Both the position numbers and the translations under genes were made by a program. A DNA stretch of 64,000 nt from Oscillospiraceae bacterium (lineage in GTDB: Bacteria; Bacillota; Clostridia; Oscillospirales; Acutalibacteraceae), in assembly GCA_910574995.1 (NCBI GenBank), contig CAJTCS010000005.1:1-64000 (forward strand), read 5' to 3'. The notes under the pieces are model-generated. The model worked only from the letters and a program-made list of their open reading frames with translations. It searched no databases and was not told the origin of the DNA. Shown piece after piece: positions 26,317 through 35,593 of the stretch; the first letter of the stretch is position 1, and every line of letters begins with the position of its first letter.

Positions 26317-26652
26317 ATGGAGTCAGAAGAACTGTTCGGTTTGATTGTGTTCGGCCTGGTCAGCCTGGGCCTGGTCGGCCTGTCTATCCCCCTGATGCTG
26401 GGCAAGTGCACGGGGCTTATCGCCGGGTACAACACCATGACCCCAGAGAAGAAGGCGCGGTACAATGGCCCGGCGCTGGCCCGGTTTACCGGGAAGATCC
26501 TGCTGGTTATCGGGCTGGCCACAGCCCTGTATGACGTGGGGCTTTTCTGCTTTGCCCTGAAATGGCTGACTTGGGCCTACCTGGCCCTGGTAACCGGCCT
26601 GGGCGCTTTCGCGGTAATCTGGTGCAACACCGGCGGGCGGTTCAAACAATAA
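26317..26652 (+). CDS. DUF3784-like small membrane protein
   Basis: A 111-residue protein with an N-terminal membrane segment (8-27), the motif GKCTGLIAGYNTM (about 29-41) and two further segments (about 58-78 and 82-103). This plan and motif match DUF3784 proteins, whose role is unknown. A GGGAGG site precedes the ATG. It follows gpmI by 27 bases and ends at a terminator, so it is the last gene of that unit. Confidence 0.75.
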   Translation: MESEELFGLIVFGLVSLGLVGLSIPLMLGKCTGLIAGYNTMTPEKKARYNGPALARFTGKILLVIGLATALYDVGLFCFALKWLTWAYLALVTGLGAFAVIWCNTGGRFKQ

Positions 26653-26677
26653 GCGGGGAAAACCTGCGCACAGGGAA

Positions 26678-26707
26678 GGCCCGGGTGCTGATACACCCGG
26701 GCCTTTT
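26678..26707. terminator. bidirectional terminator
   Basis: Perfect stem GGCCCGGGTG / CACCCGGGCC with TTTT on the plus strand and an A/T-flanked mirror on the minus strand. It separates the convergent gpmI and sigma-factor units. Confidence 0.85.
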
Positions 26708-26718
26708 GCCGTGCTGTT

Positions 26719-27249
26719 TTATCCCGCGTTGGAGGCGGCCCGCTGGGCGCTCTCCGCTTCTACATTGGGCTGGCTGGCGGCGCTGTCCTGCCCCGCTCCG
26801 CCGCCGTACACCGCGCCGTCCTTTTCAATGGTTATTTCTTTGTCCATGTCCATCTCTTCGGTGATGATGTTGCCGTTCTTATCTCTGTAGGTGATATAGC
26901 TTTTCCGGCCGTCACCGGTATCCCTAACCGTGAACACCATGCCGTCTTCCGTGATAGCCCCCAGGTCCGCCGTCACTTCTATCTCCATTTCCCCATCCAC
27001 TGTGGTGGTAACGAAAGTGACGACATGGTTAAAGAATTCACCATTGGTGGCGGCGTTGGCCCCCATGGCCAGGGCCGCGGCCAGGGCCAGCACCAGGGCG
27101 GCCACCACCAGCCTGCGTACAATAAACCTTTTGGGCTTTCTCTGTTCTGTCATACGGATTACCTCCTGATACATTTTGGGAGATGCCTTTACTTTGGAAA
27201 ACGTTTTTTGGAACAGTTCCCTGTCCAATCCGCCCACATTGCGTCCCAT
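26719..27249 (-). CDS. membrane-anchored protein, putative anti-sigma factor
   Basis: About 176 residues: a cytoplasmic N-terminus of about 45 residues, one membrane segment (about 45-67, VVAALVLALAAALAMGANAA) and an extracellular part rich in short beta-type repeats (FTVRDTGDGRKSYITYRDKNG). The gene directly follows and nearly overlaps an ECF sigma gene, the classic place for its anti-sigma factor, but no zinc-binding HxxxCxxC anti-sigma motif is present. The ATG at 27249 has AAGGAG 8 bases ahead; a GTG two codons earlier overlaps the sigma stop. Confidence 0.6.
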   Translation of the reverse strand: MGRNVGGLDRELFQKTFSKVKASPKMYQEVIRMTEQRKPKRFIVRRLVVAALVLALAAALAMGANAATNGEFFNHVVTFVTTTVDGEMEIEVTADLGAITEDGMVFTVRDTGDGRKSYITYRDKNGNIITEEMDMDKEITIEKDGAVYGGGAGQDSAASQPNVEAESAQRAASNAG

Positions 27250-27251
27250 AG

Positions 27252-27731
27252 TCACCTCTCCTTTTCATCGGTCAGTTTCTTTTTCAACCTCTCCCGCGCC
27301 CTTTGCAGGCGGGTCTGCATGGTAGAAACCTTTATGCCGCACAGGGCGGCCGCCTCTTTGGCCGGGTATCCCTCGTAGTAATACAGGTAGATGGGCACCC
27401 GGTATTTTTTGGGCAGTTCCATCACCGCCAGGAACAGGGCGCTTTCCTCTGGGGTGGAAAACTCCAGGCTTTCAGCGTACTCCTCCAGGGGCACGCTGCG
27501 GCGGAACCAGGCCGAGCACACCAGCTTTTTCGACTCGTTCACCGCCACCCGGATCACCCACCGGCGCAGGTGTTCCTCGCTTTCAAACTCCTTATCCGCG
27601 CGGTAGAGCTTTAGAAGCACGTTCTGCACGATATCCTCCGCGTCCGCCGCGTTTTTGCAGGTATGGAACGCTATGCGGTAGATGGTATCGGCAAACTGCT
27701 GCGCGCGCGCCGCGAACTCACCGTCCCCCAC
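27252..27731 (-). CDS. ECF-type RNA polymerase sigma factor
   Basis: A 159-residue sigma-70 family factor with region 2 (about 5-70, including the DAEDIVQNVLLKLYR core) and region 4 (about 105-155, LPKKYRVPIYLYYYEGYPAKEAAALCGIKVSTMQTRLQRAR). The region 4 helix-turn-helix is complete. It would direct transcription to stress or envelope genes, controlled by the coupled membrane protein. The GTG at 27731 is spaced correctly from AAGGGGG; a GTG three codons earlier abuts the site. Confidence 0.9.
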   Translation of the reverse strand: MGDGEFAARAQQFADTIYRIAFHTCKNAADAEDIVQNVLLKLYRADKEFESEEHLRRWVIRVAVNESKKLVCSAWFRRSVPLEEYAESLEFSTPEESALFLAVMELPKKYRVPIYLYYYEGYPAKEAAALCGIKVSTMQTRLQRARERLKKKLTDEKER

Positions 27732-27838
27732 AGGCCCCACCCCCTTCTGAAAAGCTTTTCATCCATAATACCATTTTCTGCGGCGGAAAATCTCAGGGTT
27801 GAAAAAAATTTTTTCCCAATCCGCAGGGAACACCCCAG

Positions 27839-28052
27839 ATGTTCCCCAGGGGGCCTGGCAGGGGATCATTCCTCTATGCTTTGCGGCTGGACGCTGGCCT
27901 TACCCAGAAACAGCCTGCCGAACCGCCCCGCGTCAGCCAGACTACCTATCCCCCCTATGGAAGCGGCGCCTTGGACATCCCCAGCCTTTCGCTGGTAAAA
28001 CCGGCCCGTTTCTATAAAACCAGCGTAGACTGCCCGCTGGGCCTAACCAACG
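27839..28052 (+). pseudogene. decayed XRE-family regulator
   Basis: One frame reads LRLDAGLTQKQ, then …VSQTTY…SGALDIPSL and ARFYKTSVDC-LGLT: clearly a Cro/C1-type HTH. Residues that are normally Leu, Ser, Glu or Tyr in the helices are changed to Pro, Gly or Cys: QPAEPP for QLAELL, YPPYGSG for YSxYESG, VKPARF for VKLARF and DCPLG for DYLLG. Such a protein could not fold. No ribosome site or good start is visible. The frame has no stops or frameshifts, so decay has been by substitution. Confidence 0.65.
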
Positions 28053-28123
28053 GCAAATCCCAAATAAAAGGCGGGGAAATGCCAGCAGTATCTGGCAAGG
28101 GATCAAAAAATTTGAAAAAAGCC

Positions 28124-28152
28124 TTGCATTTTGGGGCTGTCCCTGCTATAAT
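28124..28152 (+). promoter_or_regulatory. rpmB promoter
   Basis: TTGCAT (28124-28129), 17-base spacer, TATAAT (28147-28152), 100 bases before rpmB. Confidence 0.75.
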
Positions 28153-28251
28153 TCTATATGTTGCACGATTATGTGTTTTCTTGTGTTACCCCCAGGGTAT
28201 TGCAAAACGGTAAGACATATCGATCTTTTGGCCTGAAGGAGGTGCAGATAT

Positions 28252-28440
28252 ATGGCAAAATGTGACTTCTGTGGCAAGGGCGTTTCCTTTGGCATCAAGG
28301 TGTCCCATTCACACAGACGCTCGAACCGGACCTGGAAGCCCAATATCAGGCGTGTGAAAGCGATTGTCGATGGTACCCCAAAGCGTGTTTACGCCTGCAC
28401 CCGTTGCTTGCGTTCCGGCAAGGTGACCCGCGCAGTCTAA
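28252..28440 (+). CDS. rpmB: 50S ribosomal protein L28
   Basis: A 62-residue ribosomal protein of the large subunit. It begins MAKCDFCGKGVSFG, contains VSHSHRRSNRTWKPN and ends with a second CxxC (ACTRCLRSGKV), so it is the zinc-binding (C+) form. A GAAGGAGGTG site lies ahead. It has its own promoter and is followed by a terminator shared with glyA. Confidence 0.97.
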   Translation: MAKCDFCGKGVSFGIKVSHSHRRSNRTWKPNIRRVKAIVDGTPKRVYACTRCLRSGKVTRAV

Positions 28441-28627
28441 AAAATGGCGCACATAAGTTTCCAGCAGATGGCAGGCGGCCTGTTTTAGGGCGGCCTGTTT
28501 GCTTTGTTGTGCCGGACGCTTCAATCCCCCTGTGTGTGTGACGGCCTTCTGTGAGGGCCCATGGCAAAAACCCCGCCAACAGCTTCTGTCACGGCGGCAT
28601 GGAAGCGCGGGCCCCGTAAATAAGCCG

Positions 28628-28667
28628 AAGAAAGCCGCGGCCCTATACAAGGGGCCGCGGCTTTCTT
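28628..28667. terminator. bidirectional terminator between rpmB and glyA
   Basis: Stem AAGAAAGCCGCGGCCC / GGGGCCGCGGCTTTCTT, T-rich on both strands, between convergent genes. The 187 bases from rpmB to here hold nothing else I can support. Confidence 0.85.
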
Positions 28668-28759
28668 CCCGCCCATAACAGGGCCTGGGGATCCTAATAA
28701 ACCGGCGCTTGGAAACCGGATAGGCCGCAAGGGCCACAGCCGTACAATTTGGCAAATCT

Positions 28760-30016
28760 TCAGGCATACAAGGGGTATTTCTGGCAGATTGCGTCCACCA
28801 TGCCCTGTATCTTCCCCTTCCCCTCTTCAAAACCATCCTCCATGCACAGGGAAATGCAGGCGGCGACCTGATCCATATCAGCCTCCGTAAGGCCCCGCGT
28901 GGTGACGGCCGGGGTGCCCAGCCGCACGCCGCTGGTGACAAAGGGGCTGCGCTGCTCACCAGGGACGGTGTTCTTATTGGCGGTGATAAACACCTCGTCC
29001 AGGCGGCGTTCCAGTTCTTTCCCGGTCAGTTCCAAACCGGTCAGGTCAATCAGCATCAGGTGGTTGTCCGTGCCGCCCGAGACCAGCTTTATCCCCCGGC
29101 CGAGAAGCCCCTGGGCCAGGGCGGCGGCGTTTTTCACCACCTGTTCCCCATAGGCTTTAAAAGCGGGCTGCAGGGCCTCGCCCAAACACACGGCTTTGGC
29201 GGCGATGACGTGCATCAGGGGGCCGCCCTGGGTGCCGGGGAAAATAGCCTTGTCAATGGCCTTGGCATATTGCTCTTTACAAAGGATCAGCCCGCCCCGG
29301 GGGCCCCGCAGGGTTTTGTGGGTGGTAGTGGTCACTACATCGGCATAGGGGACGGGGTTCTGGTGCACGCCCGCGGCTACCAGGCCGGCAATGTGGGCCA
29401 TATCCACCATCAGCATCGCGCCGCAGGCGTCGGAAATCTCCCGGAACTTGGCAAAATCGATGGCCCGGGGATAGGCGCTGGCCCCTGCCACGATGAGCTT
29501 GGGCTTTACCTCCATGGCCTGGTCCATCAGTTTGTCATAGTCGATGCGCCCGGTCCCCGGGTCTACGCCGTATGGCACAAAGTTGTACAGCGCGCCGGAC
29601 ATGTTTACCGGCGAGCCATGGGTCAGGTGGCCGCCCTCGGCCAGGTTCATACCCAGCACTGTGTCGCCGGGCTGCAGCAGGGCAAAGTAAACGGCCAGGT
29701 TGGCCTGGGCGCCCGAATGCGGCTGTACGTTGGCGTGGTCAGCAGAGAAAAGCTGGCAGGCCCGGTCACGGGCAATGTCTTCCACGATATCCACCCGCTG
29801 GCAGCCGCCGTAATACCGCTTGCCAGGGTATCCCTCGGCATATTTGTTGGTCAGCACCGAACCCATGGCCGCCATGACGGCAGGCGAGACAATGTTTTCA
29901 GAGGCGATCAGTTCCAGGTTCCTCCGCTGGCGGGCAAGCTCTTGGCCCATGGCCTCCCCTACCGCAGGGTCTGCGGCCGTGACAAAGCCGATGGTATCCA
30001 TCAGGTCGTTGAACAT
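28760..30016 (-). CDS. glyA: serine hydroxymethyltransferase
   Basis: PLP enzyme that converts serine and tetrahydrofolate to glycine and methylene-tetrahydrofolate, the main one-carbon source. The 418-residue protein has [12 protein letters not shown] (about 30), [16 protein letters not shown] (about 52), QPHSGAQAN (about 94), [14 protein letters not shown] (about 198) and the PLP lysine in [14 protein letters not shown] (about 225). The long N-terminal extension from 30238 has no homology; the MFNDLMD start at 30016 follows GGAAAGGGG. It has a good promoter (30085-30113) and stands alone. Confidence 0.97.
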   Translation of the reverse strand: MFNDLMDTIGFVTAADPAVGEAMGQELARQRRNLELIASENIVSPAVMAAMGSVLTNKYAEGYPGKRYYGGCQRVDIVEDIARDRACQLFSADHANVQPHSGAQANLAVYFALLQPGDTVLGMNLAEGGHLTHGSPVNMSGALYNFVPYGVDPGTGRIDYDKLMDQAMEVKPKLIVAGASAYPRAIDFAKFREISDACGAMLMVDMAHIAGLVAAGVHQNPVPYADVVTTTTHKTLRGPRGGLILCKEQYAKAIDKAIFPGTQGGPLMHVIAAKAVCLGEALQPAFKAYGEQVVKNAAALAQGLLGRGIKLVSGGTDNHLMLIDLTGLELTGKELERRLDEVFITANKNTVPGEQRSPFVTSGVRLGTPAVTTRGLTEADMDQVAACISLCMEDGFEEGKGKIQGMVDAICQKYPLYA

Positions 30017-30084
30017 AGGGTATCCCCTTTCCAAAATTGATATAGTGTAAAACTGGCAGCCCGCTGTGCGCGGCCCTATTGATA

Positions 30085-30113
30085 AGTATACCACGCAGGC
30101 GCTGTTTGTACAA
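30085..30113 (-). promoter_or_regulatory. glyA promoter
   Basis: Minus strand: TTGTAC (30108-30113), 17-base spacer, TATACT (30085-30090), about 70 bases ahead of glyA. No riboswitch was recognised in the short leader. Confidence 0.7.
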
Positions 30114-30239
30114 GTACGGCCTGCCCGGGTGCATGGCAAAAAATGCGGGCCGCCGAATCTCCGGGGAACCATTTTGGAAAAGGGCGGGCCGCATGGGCGC
30201 AAGGGCAAAGCCGGCGCGCGCCAAAATCTTCTGGGCATA

Positions 30240-30269
30240 TTGCAATGTGTATGGGTCTTATGCTATAAT
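30240..30269 (+). promoter_or_regulatory. ychF promoter
   Basis: TTGCAA (30240-30245), 18-base spacer, TATAAT (30264-30269), about 165 bases ahead of the gene. Confidence 0.65.
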
Positions 30270-30434
30270 AATATGCCGCAAAAAGTTCTCCCACACACCG
30301 CGCCCGTTAGGAGCGGTTTACCGGCCAGCGCCGTGCGGCGGATGGAAGGAAACGCCCATATCCCCCAGCCAATTGGTGCGGAAATAAAAGCAGAACGTCG
30401 AAAATCCAGTCATAGCAAGGAGTCGTGAACATAT

Positions 30435-31529
30435 ATGAAATTAGGCATAGTCGGCCTGCCCAACGTGGGCAAAAGCACGCTGTTCAATGCCATTACCGAC
30501 GCGGGGGCCCAGTCGGCCAATTACCCCTTCTGCACCATCGAGCCCAACGTGGGCGTGGTGGCCGTGCCGGACAAGCGCCTGGACAAGCTGGCGGAAATGT
30601 ACCAGCCGGAAAAATTCACCCCGGCTACCATCGAGTTTGTAGACATCGCGGGCCTTGTGAAGGGGGCCTCCCAGGGGGAGGGCCTGGGGAACAAGTTCCT
30701 CTCCAACATCCGGGAGGTAGACGCGGTGGTACACGTGGTGCGCTGCTTTGAAAACGACGACATCATCCATGTAGAGGGCAGCGTGGATCCCCGCCGGGAC
30801 ATCGAGACCATCGACCTGGAATTGGTCTTGGCAGACATCGAGGTGCTGGACCGGCGCATCGACAAAACCCGCAAGCTGCTGAAAGCAGACAAGAAATACC
30901 AGGCCGAGCTGGACTTCTTCCTGCGGGTGCGGGAAGCCCTGGAGGCGGGGCGTTCGGCCCGCAGCGTAGAATGCGGCGAAGAAGAGAAAGAGCTGCTGGC
31001 CAGCGTCTCCCTGTTGACCAACAAGCCCATTATCTTCGCGGCCAACATGAGCGAGGAGGACTTCCAGAACGGTGTGGAAAACAGCCCGCATTTCCAGGCG
31101 GTACAGGCCCTTGCCGCCCAGGAACACGCCGCTGTGCTGCCCATCTGCGCCCAGACCGAGGCGGAGATCTCCGGCCTGGACCCGGAGGAGAAGCAGCTGT
31201 TTTTAAGCGACATGGGTCTTACAGAGTCTGGCCTGGACCGGCTGATCACCGCCTGCTACTCCCTTTTGGGGCTCATCTCATACCTGACGGCGGGCAAGCC
31301 CGAGGTACGGGCCTGGACCATCCAAAAGGGCACCAAAGCCCCCCAGGCGGCCGGGAAAATCCACACCGATTTTGAGCGGGGATTCATCCGGGCCGAAGTG
31401 GTGGCTTTCGACGACCTGATGGCCTGCGGCACGATGGCCGCCGCCAAGGAAAAAGGGCTGGTGCGCTCGGAGGGCAAGGAGTATGTCATGCAGGACGGGG
31501 ACATCGTCCTGTTCCGGTTTAATGTATAA
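30435..31529 (+). CDS. ychF: redox-regulated ATPase YchF (Obg family)
   Basis: A 364-residue P-loop NTPase of the Obg/HflX class that binds ribosomes and prefers ATP over GTP. G1 is GLPNVGKST (residues 7-15), G3 is DIAGLVKGAS (about 69-78), and the noncanonical G4 is in the NMSEED region (about 205). The C-terminal TGS domain (about 275-362) includes VRAWTIQKGTKAPQAAGKIHTDFERGFIRAEV. Length and order are standard. Confidence 0.96.
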   Translation: MKLGIVGLPNVGKSTLFNAITDAGAQSANYPFCTIEPNVGVVAVPDKRLDKLAEMYQPEKFTPATIEFVDIAGLVKGASQGEGLGNKFLSNIREVDAVVHVVRCFENDDIIHVEGSVDPRRDIETIDLELVLADIEVLDRRIDKTRKLLKADKKYQAELDFFLRVREALEAGRSARSVECGEEEKELLASVSLLTNKPIIFAANMSEEDFQNGVENSPHFQAVQALAAQEHAAVLPICAQTEAEISGLDPEEKQLFLSDMGLTESGLDRLITACYSLLGLISYLTAGKPEVRAWTIQKGTKAPQAAGKIHTDFERGFIRAEVVAFDDLMACGTMAAAKEKGLVRSEGKEYVMQDGDIVLFRFNV

Positions 31530-31774
31530 CGGCTTTTGGGCTTGTTTGAAACTAGGGGAGTGCCGGATTTCTGTCTCGGACGAGGCGGCTTCAAGGCGGG
31601 AACCGCAAGAAAGGCTGTCTCCTTTCGAGGATTCCCAACACAGAAACCCGCCCGGGTTGGGCAAAAGACGGTGTCCGCGTTTTTTCAAACATGCCCCAGA
31701 GGTCTGCCCACACAGAATCGCCCCAAATTGCCCGGGAAAATGCGTATAGATGTTTTGTGTGGACAATCCCCAGC
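31530..31774. other. unexplained non-coding stretch after ychF
   Basis: Holds no gene I can support. An open frame (31536-31883) runs through the following terminator and shows no family features. It could be a long 3' region or a small RNA; nothing identifies it. Confidence 0.3.
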
Positions 31775-31816
31775 AAAAAGGGGGGTTGCCGCGGCTGCGC
31801 GGCGCCCCCCTTTTTT
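31775..31816 (+). terminator. strong terminator
   Basis: AAAAAGGGGGG … CCCCCCTTTTTT with an inner GCCGCG / CGCGGC stem; effective in either direction. Confidence 0.85.
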
Positions 31817-31936
31817 AATCCTTAAAGGGCTTTTGGCATGGCCCATCGCCGAGACCCGCCTATACCCCTTCAGGGGGGGATAGGGAACGCGGCCCACAAG
31901 AGGGAATCCCCTTATGGGCTGCGTAATGGTAACGCC

Positions 31937-34729
31937 TTATTCTGTCCGCAAAGCAGCCACCGGGTCTTTCCGTGCGGCGCTTTTGGCCGGGATCAGCCCG
32001 GCGACCACCGTGATGCCCACACTCAATAGGACAAGCAGCACAGCCGCAGGTATAGGCAGGGAGGCGGACAGCTCTGCCGCCCCCAACAGGCTTTGCAGCA
32101 AGGAGTTGATGGGGATGGCCAGCAGTTCCGTAACCCCCACGCCAAGGACGCCCGCAAACAGCCCGATGATCACGGTCTCCGCATTGAACACATGGGAGAC
32201 GTTGCGCTTGGACGCGCCCATGGCCCGGAGGATCCCGATCTCTTTGGTGCGCTCCAGTACAGAGATATGGGTGATGATGCCGATCATGATGCTGGAAACC
32301 ACCAGCGACACGGCCACGAACGCAATCAGCACATAGGAGATCACATCCACGATGGTGGTGATAGAGCCGGTCAGGATGGCAACATAGTCGGTATAGGTGA
32401 TCTGCTCCTCTTGGGGCCTGCCTTCGTTGTACCGCTCGATGCAGGCGGAAACAGCCTCTTTGCCCTCAAAGCTGTCGGTATACAGGCTGATAGAACTGGG
32501 CGCGTCGTAGCTCGCCTTACCAAAGGCTTTCATATTATCGGCATAGCTGCCCCCGGCGATATACTGCCCATAGACAGATAAAAGCAGGTCTTGGTCCGGC
32601 GACCCGGCCAGCCATTGGTCCAGCATGGCTGCCATGGCCGCCTCGTCCATTTGGCCGCCGGGGGCCATGCCCTGCGCGGCCTGCTGCTGGCCGGGGGCCT
32701 GGGGCGCTTCCTGGCCGGTCGGGCCCTCTTGGGCCTGGAAATACAGCACCAGGCTATAAAAGCCCGCCTTATCCGATACCCCCAGCCCGGAAAGGTACTC
32801 TGCCGCTATAGCGGCCTTCTCCTCATCCGTTACCGCTTCAAAGGGCATGCCGTTCAGGACGTTTACAGCCCCGTCCCGCTCTTGTGCCAACACCACGGGG
32901 CTTTGGCTGGTCTCTTGTATGATATAGTCCGTCAACAGGGAGGTATACCCCACCGTTCCAGCCAGGTTGGCGTTGGCGGCGTCCTCTTTCGGGCGGATGA
33001 TGCCGGTGACCTTCAGCTCCAGCGCATCCTCCAACAGGCCTTCCACCTGCATCGGGTCGCCGCCCATATAGGCGAAAGTGCCGTCCTCGCCCTCCACATA
33101 GTGGGCGCTGGCGGGAAGCACATAGAAGGTATGGCCGGTTACTTCTTCATAATCCCAGCCCAGCTCTTCCACCTCTTGGCCTTCCCCCACCCGCTGGGTC
33201 ATGTCCCGGTACGCGCTTCCGGCGACGAACCCCAACTGGTACAGCGTATCCACTGGGATGGCATTGCCCTCGTCCAGCACCAGAACCACTTCGTCGTACT
33301 TTTCCGGCCACGCGCCATACAAAACGTCATAGCTGCCTGTCAGGATGGGGCTGACCACCTCCCCCGCGCCGGGCATCAGCTCTACAAAATTCTCCGCCCC
33401 AGAGGAGCCCCCGTTCAGTAGCGCGCCCATGCGCTCCATGTTGGCCATGGGCATGCCCATGGCCTGGACGCTCTCGCTGGAAAGGGACGGGTCTGTAACC
33501 TCTTCCGTGTCCGCATCCGAGGCGACCAGCTCCCCGTCCGGGCCATACGAGTATGCCTGGAAGCTGACCCCATAGCTGTACACCACGCCGTTCTCCCCCA
33601 GGTATTGATGTATCTCGCTGCCCGGGTCGTCCAGGTACCGCTTGAACGCCGTCAGGTCGTTCTCCTTGAAGCTGCCCGCCATGGCCCTGGCCGCCTCCAG
33701 CATGCGGTAATCCGCAAAAATACCCGTGCGCCCCTCCTGCTTCTCCCTGCCCGCGCGCACCCCGCCATGCATGCCCGCTACGGCCTCCATGTCCAAAGCC
33801 TGGCCACTGAGGGTGATGGGGTACGAGGTCATGGCCTCCCGTTGGATGCCCGCGATATACGCGTCTACCCCGCTGGACAAGGCCAGGATCAGCGCGATTC
33901 CAATGATGCCGATGGACCCGGCAAAGGCTGTCAGGACAGTGCGGCCCTTCTTAGTACGCAGGTTATGGAAGCTTAGCGAGAGGGATGTGGAAAAGGACAT
34001 TTTCGCCTTGCCCGCAGGCCTCCCCTCTGGGGCCTGGGCCGCGCCCTCCGGCTGGAAGGGGGCGCTGTCGTCCACCACCCTCCCGTCCCGCAGCTTCACG
34101 ATGCGGGTAGAATACCGCTCGGCCAGCTCTGGGTTGTGGGTGACCATCACCACCAGCCGGTCCTTGGCAACCTGTTTCAGCAGTTCCATCACCTGGATGC
34201 TGGTCTCGCTGTCCAGGGCTCCGGTGGGCTCGTCGGCCAGCAAAATATCCGGGCCGTTCACCAGCGCCCGGGCAATGGCAACCCGCTGCATCTGCCCGCC
34301 AGAAAGCTGGTTGGGCCTTTTATGCAGCTGTTCGCCCAGCCCCACTTCAGCCAGGGCCTTTGCCGCCCGCTCCCGGCGCTCGCCGCGGGAGACGCCGCCA
34401 ATGGTCAGCGCCAGCTCTACGTTGGCCAGGATGGACTGGTGTGGGATGAGGTTGTAGCTTTGGAACACGAACCCAATGCTGTGGTTGCGGTAGGCGTCCC
34501 AATCCCGGTCCTTGTACTGTTTGGTAGAGGTGCCGTTGATGACCAGGTCCCCGCTGTCGTAACGGTCCAGCCCGCCGATGATGTTCAACAGCGTGGTCTT
34601 GCCAGAGCCGCTGGGCCCCAAAACCGAAACGAATTCGTTGTCCCGCAGGCACAGGCTCACCCCGTCCAGCGCCCGCTGCACCAGTTCCCCGGTACGGAAT
34701 TCTTTTTGGATGTTTTTAATCTGCAGCAT
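31937..34729 (-). CDS. fused ABC transporter, ATPase plus FtsX-like permease
   Basis: A 930-residue MacB-like exporter in one chain. Residues 1-225 are the ATPase (Walker [43 protein letters not shown]). A membrane segment follows at about 280-300, then a large extracytoplasmic domain (about 305-790), then three membrane segments of the FtsX domain (about 805-925). Such exporters handle antimicrobial peptides or lipid-linked molecules and are often controlled by a nearby two-component system; one is encoded divergently 187 bases away. Start 34729 has AAAGGA ahead; the longer frame from 34774 is rejected. Confidence 0.92.
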   Translation of the reverse strand: MLQIKNIQKEFRTGELVQRALDGVSLCLRDNEFVSVLGPSGSGKTTLLNIIGGLDRYDSGDLVINGTSTKQYKDRDWDAYRNHSIGFVFQSYNLIPHQSILANVELALTIGGVSRGERRERAAKALAEVGLGEQLHKRPNQLSGGQMQRVAIARALVNGPDILLADEPTGALDSETSIQVMELLKQVAKDRLVVMVTHNPELAERYSTRIVKLRDGRVVDDSAPFQPEGAAQAPEGRPAGKAKMSFSTSLSLSFHNLRTKKGRTVLTAFAGSIGIIGIALILALSSGVDAYIAGIQREAMTSYPITLSGQALDMEAVAGMHGGVRAGREKQEGRTGIFADYRMLEAARAMAGSFKENDLTAFKRYLDDPGSEIHQYLGENGVVYSYGVSFQAYSYGPDGELVASDADTEEVTDPSLSSESVQAMGMPMANMERMGALLNGGSSGAENFVELMPGAGEVVSPILTGSYDVLYGAWPEKYDEVVLVLDEGNAIPVDTLYQLGFVAGSAYRDMTQRVGEGQEVEELGWDYEEVTGHTFYVLPASAHYVEGEDGTFAYMGGDPMQVEGLLEDALELKVTGIIRPKEDAANANLAGTVGYTSLLTDYIIQETSQSPVVLAQERDGAVNVLNGMPFEAVTDEEKAAIAAEYLSGLGVSDKAGFYSLVLYFQAQEGPTGQEAPQAPGQQQAAQGMAPGGQMDEAAMAAMLDQWLAGSPDQDLLLSVYGQYIAGGSYADNMKAFGKASYDAPSSISLYTDSFEGKEAVSACIERYNEGRPQEEQITYTDYVAILTGSITTIVDVISYVLIAFVAVSLVVSSIMIGIITHISVLERTKEIGILRAMGASKRNVSHVFNAETVIIGLFAGVLGVGVTELLAIPINSLLQSLLGAAELSASLPIPAAVLLVLLSVGITVVAGLIPAKSAARKDPVAALRTE

Positions 34730-34777
34730 ACTGTCAGGTTCCTTTCTCACAAGATACCCATAGCTTAATGCCAAAAC

Positions 34778-34822
34778 CTCAACCCAATCTCAACAACGGC
34801 CTGTTTCACAAATAATTCACAA
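34778..34822. promoter_or_regulatory. candidate response-regulator operator: two 11-bp-phased repeats
   Basis: TTCACA-N5-TTCACA (34805-34821) has exactly the shape of a PhoP-type box (TTnACA, 5-base gap, TTnACA). A second pair, CTCAAC at 34778 and 34789, is also 11 bases apart. They lie in the shared divergent region between the ABC exporter and the two-component genes. Binding by the encoded regulator is inference. Confidence 0.55.
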
Positions 34823-34853
34823 TTGGGCGGGCGCCCCAATCCCAGCGCGGCCC

Positions 34854-34882
34854 TTGCGGCAGGCCCCAGTTTGCGGTATACT
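34854..34882 (+). promoter_or_regulatory. promoter of the two-component operon
   Basis: TTGCGG (34854-34859), 17-base spacer, TATACT (34877-34882), 34 bases ahead of the start. The TTCACA repeats sit just upstream, the right place for activation. Confidence 0.6.
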
Positions 34883-34915
34883 CTATAGCAAGAATGCAAA
34901 GGAGGGGAACGCCGC

Positions 34916-35593
34916 ATGTTCCAGATCGCAGTAGTGGAAGACGACCAGGAGCTGCGCGAGCTGTTTTGCGCGGTGCTGGCCGAGAACGGCTATCGGGTGC
35001 TGCCAGCGGCAGACGGCCTGGAGGCTTTTGACGTGCTGGAGAAGAATGCCGTCGACCTGGTTGTCTCCGATGTGATGATGCCCCGGATGGACGGCTTCGA
35101 GATGACCCAGGCCCTGCGCCGGGCGGGGTATACCCTGCCTGTTTTGCTTGTCACCGCCAAAGAAAGCGCCGCCGACAAGCGGGAGGGCTTCCGCGCCGGG
35201 ACGGACGACTACATGGTAAAGCCTATCGACGTCAACGAGATGGTGTGGCGGGTAGAGGCGCTGCTGCGGCGCAGCCAGCTAGTCAGCCAGCGCCGGGCCA
35301 GGCTGGGCCAGACAGAGCTGGACTGCGACGCCTTGTCTGTGCGCGCCGGGGGCGGGACCGTGGAACTGCCGCAAAAGGAATTCTACCTGCTTTATAAGCT
35401 GGCGGCCTCGCCTGGCCGCATTTTTACCCGCCGCCAGCTTATGGACGACATATGGGGCCCGGATAGCGAAGCCGGCCCGCACACGCTGGACGTACACATC
35501 AGCCGGCTGCGGGAACGCTTCCGGGAAAACGCGGATTTTGAGATTGTCACAGTACGGGGCCTGGGCTATAAGGTGGTGGAACGGCATGGTTAA
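34916..35593 (+). CDS. OmpR/PhoB-family response regulator
   Basis: A 225-residue DNA-binding regulator. The receiver domain (1-115) has the acidic pair EDD (8-10), the phosphoacceptor Asp52 in LVVSDVMMPRMDG, T/S at LLVTAKE and Lys at KPIDVNE. The C-terminal winged helix (about 130-222) includes LPQKEFYLLYKLAASPGRIFTR and the recognition helix HTLDVHISRLRERF. The stop overlaps the kinase start by 8 bases, so the pair is coupled. It probably controls the divergent exporter gene. Confidence 0.93.
   Translation: MFQIAVVEDDQELRELFCAVLAENGYRVLPAADGLEAFDVLEKNAVDLVVSDVMMPRMDGFEMTQALRRAGYTLPVLLVTAKESAADKREGFRAGTDDYMVKPIDVNEMVWRVEALLRRSQLVSQRRARLGQTELDCDALSVRAGGGTVELPQKEFYLLYKLAASPGRIFTRRQLMDDIWGPDSEAGPHTLDVHISRLRERFRENADFEIVTVRGLGYKVVERHG

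Noticed and set aside
31536-31883. 115-codon frame after ychF
   Set aside because: It runs through a strong terminator, has no ribosome site and a random-looking sequence.
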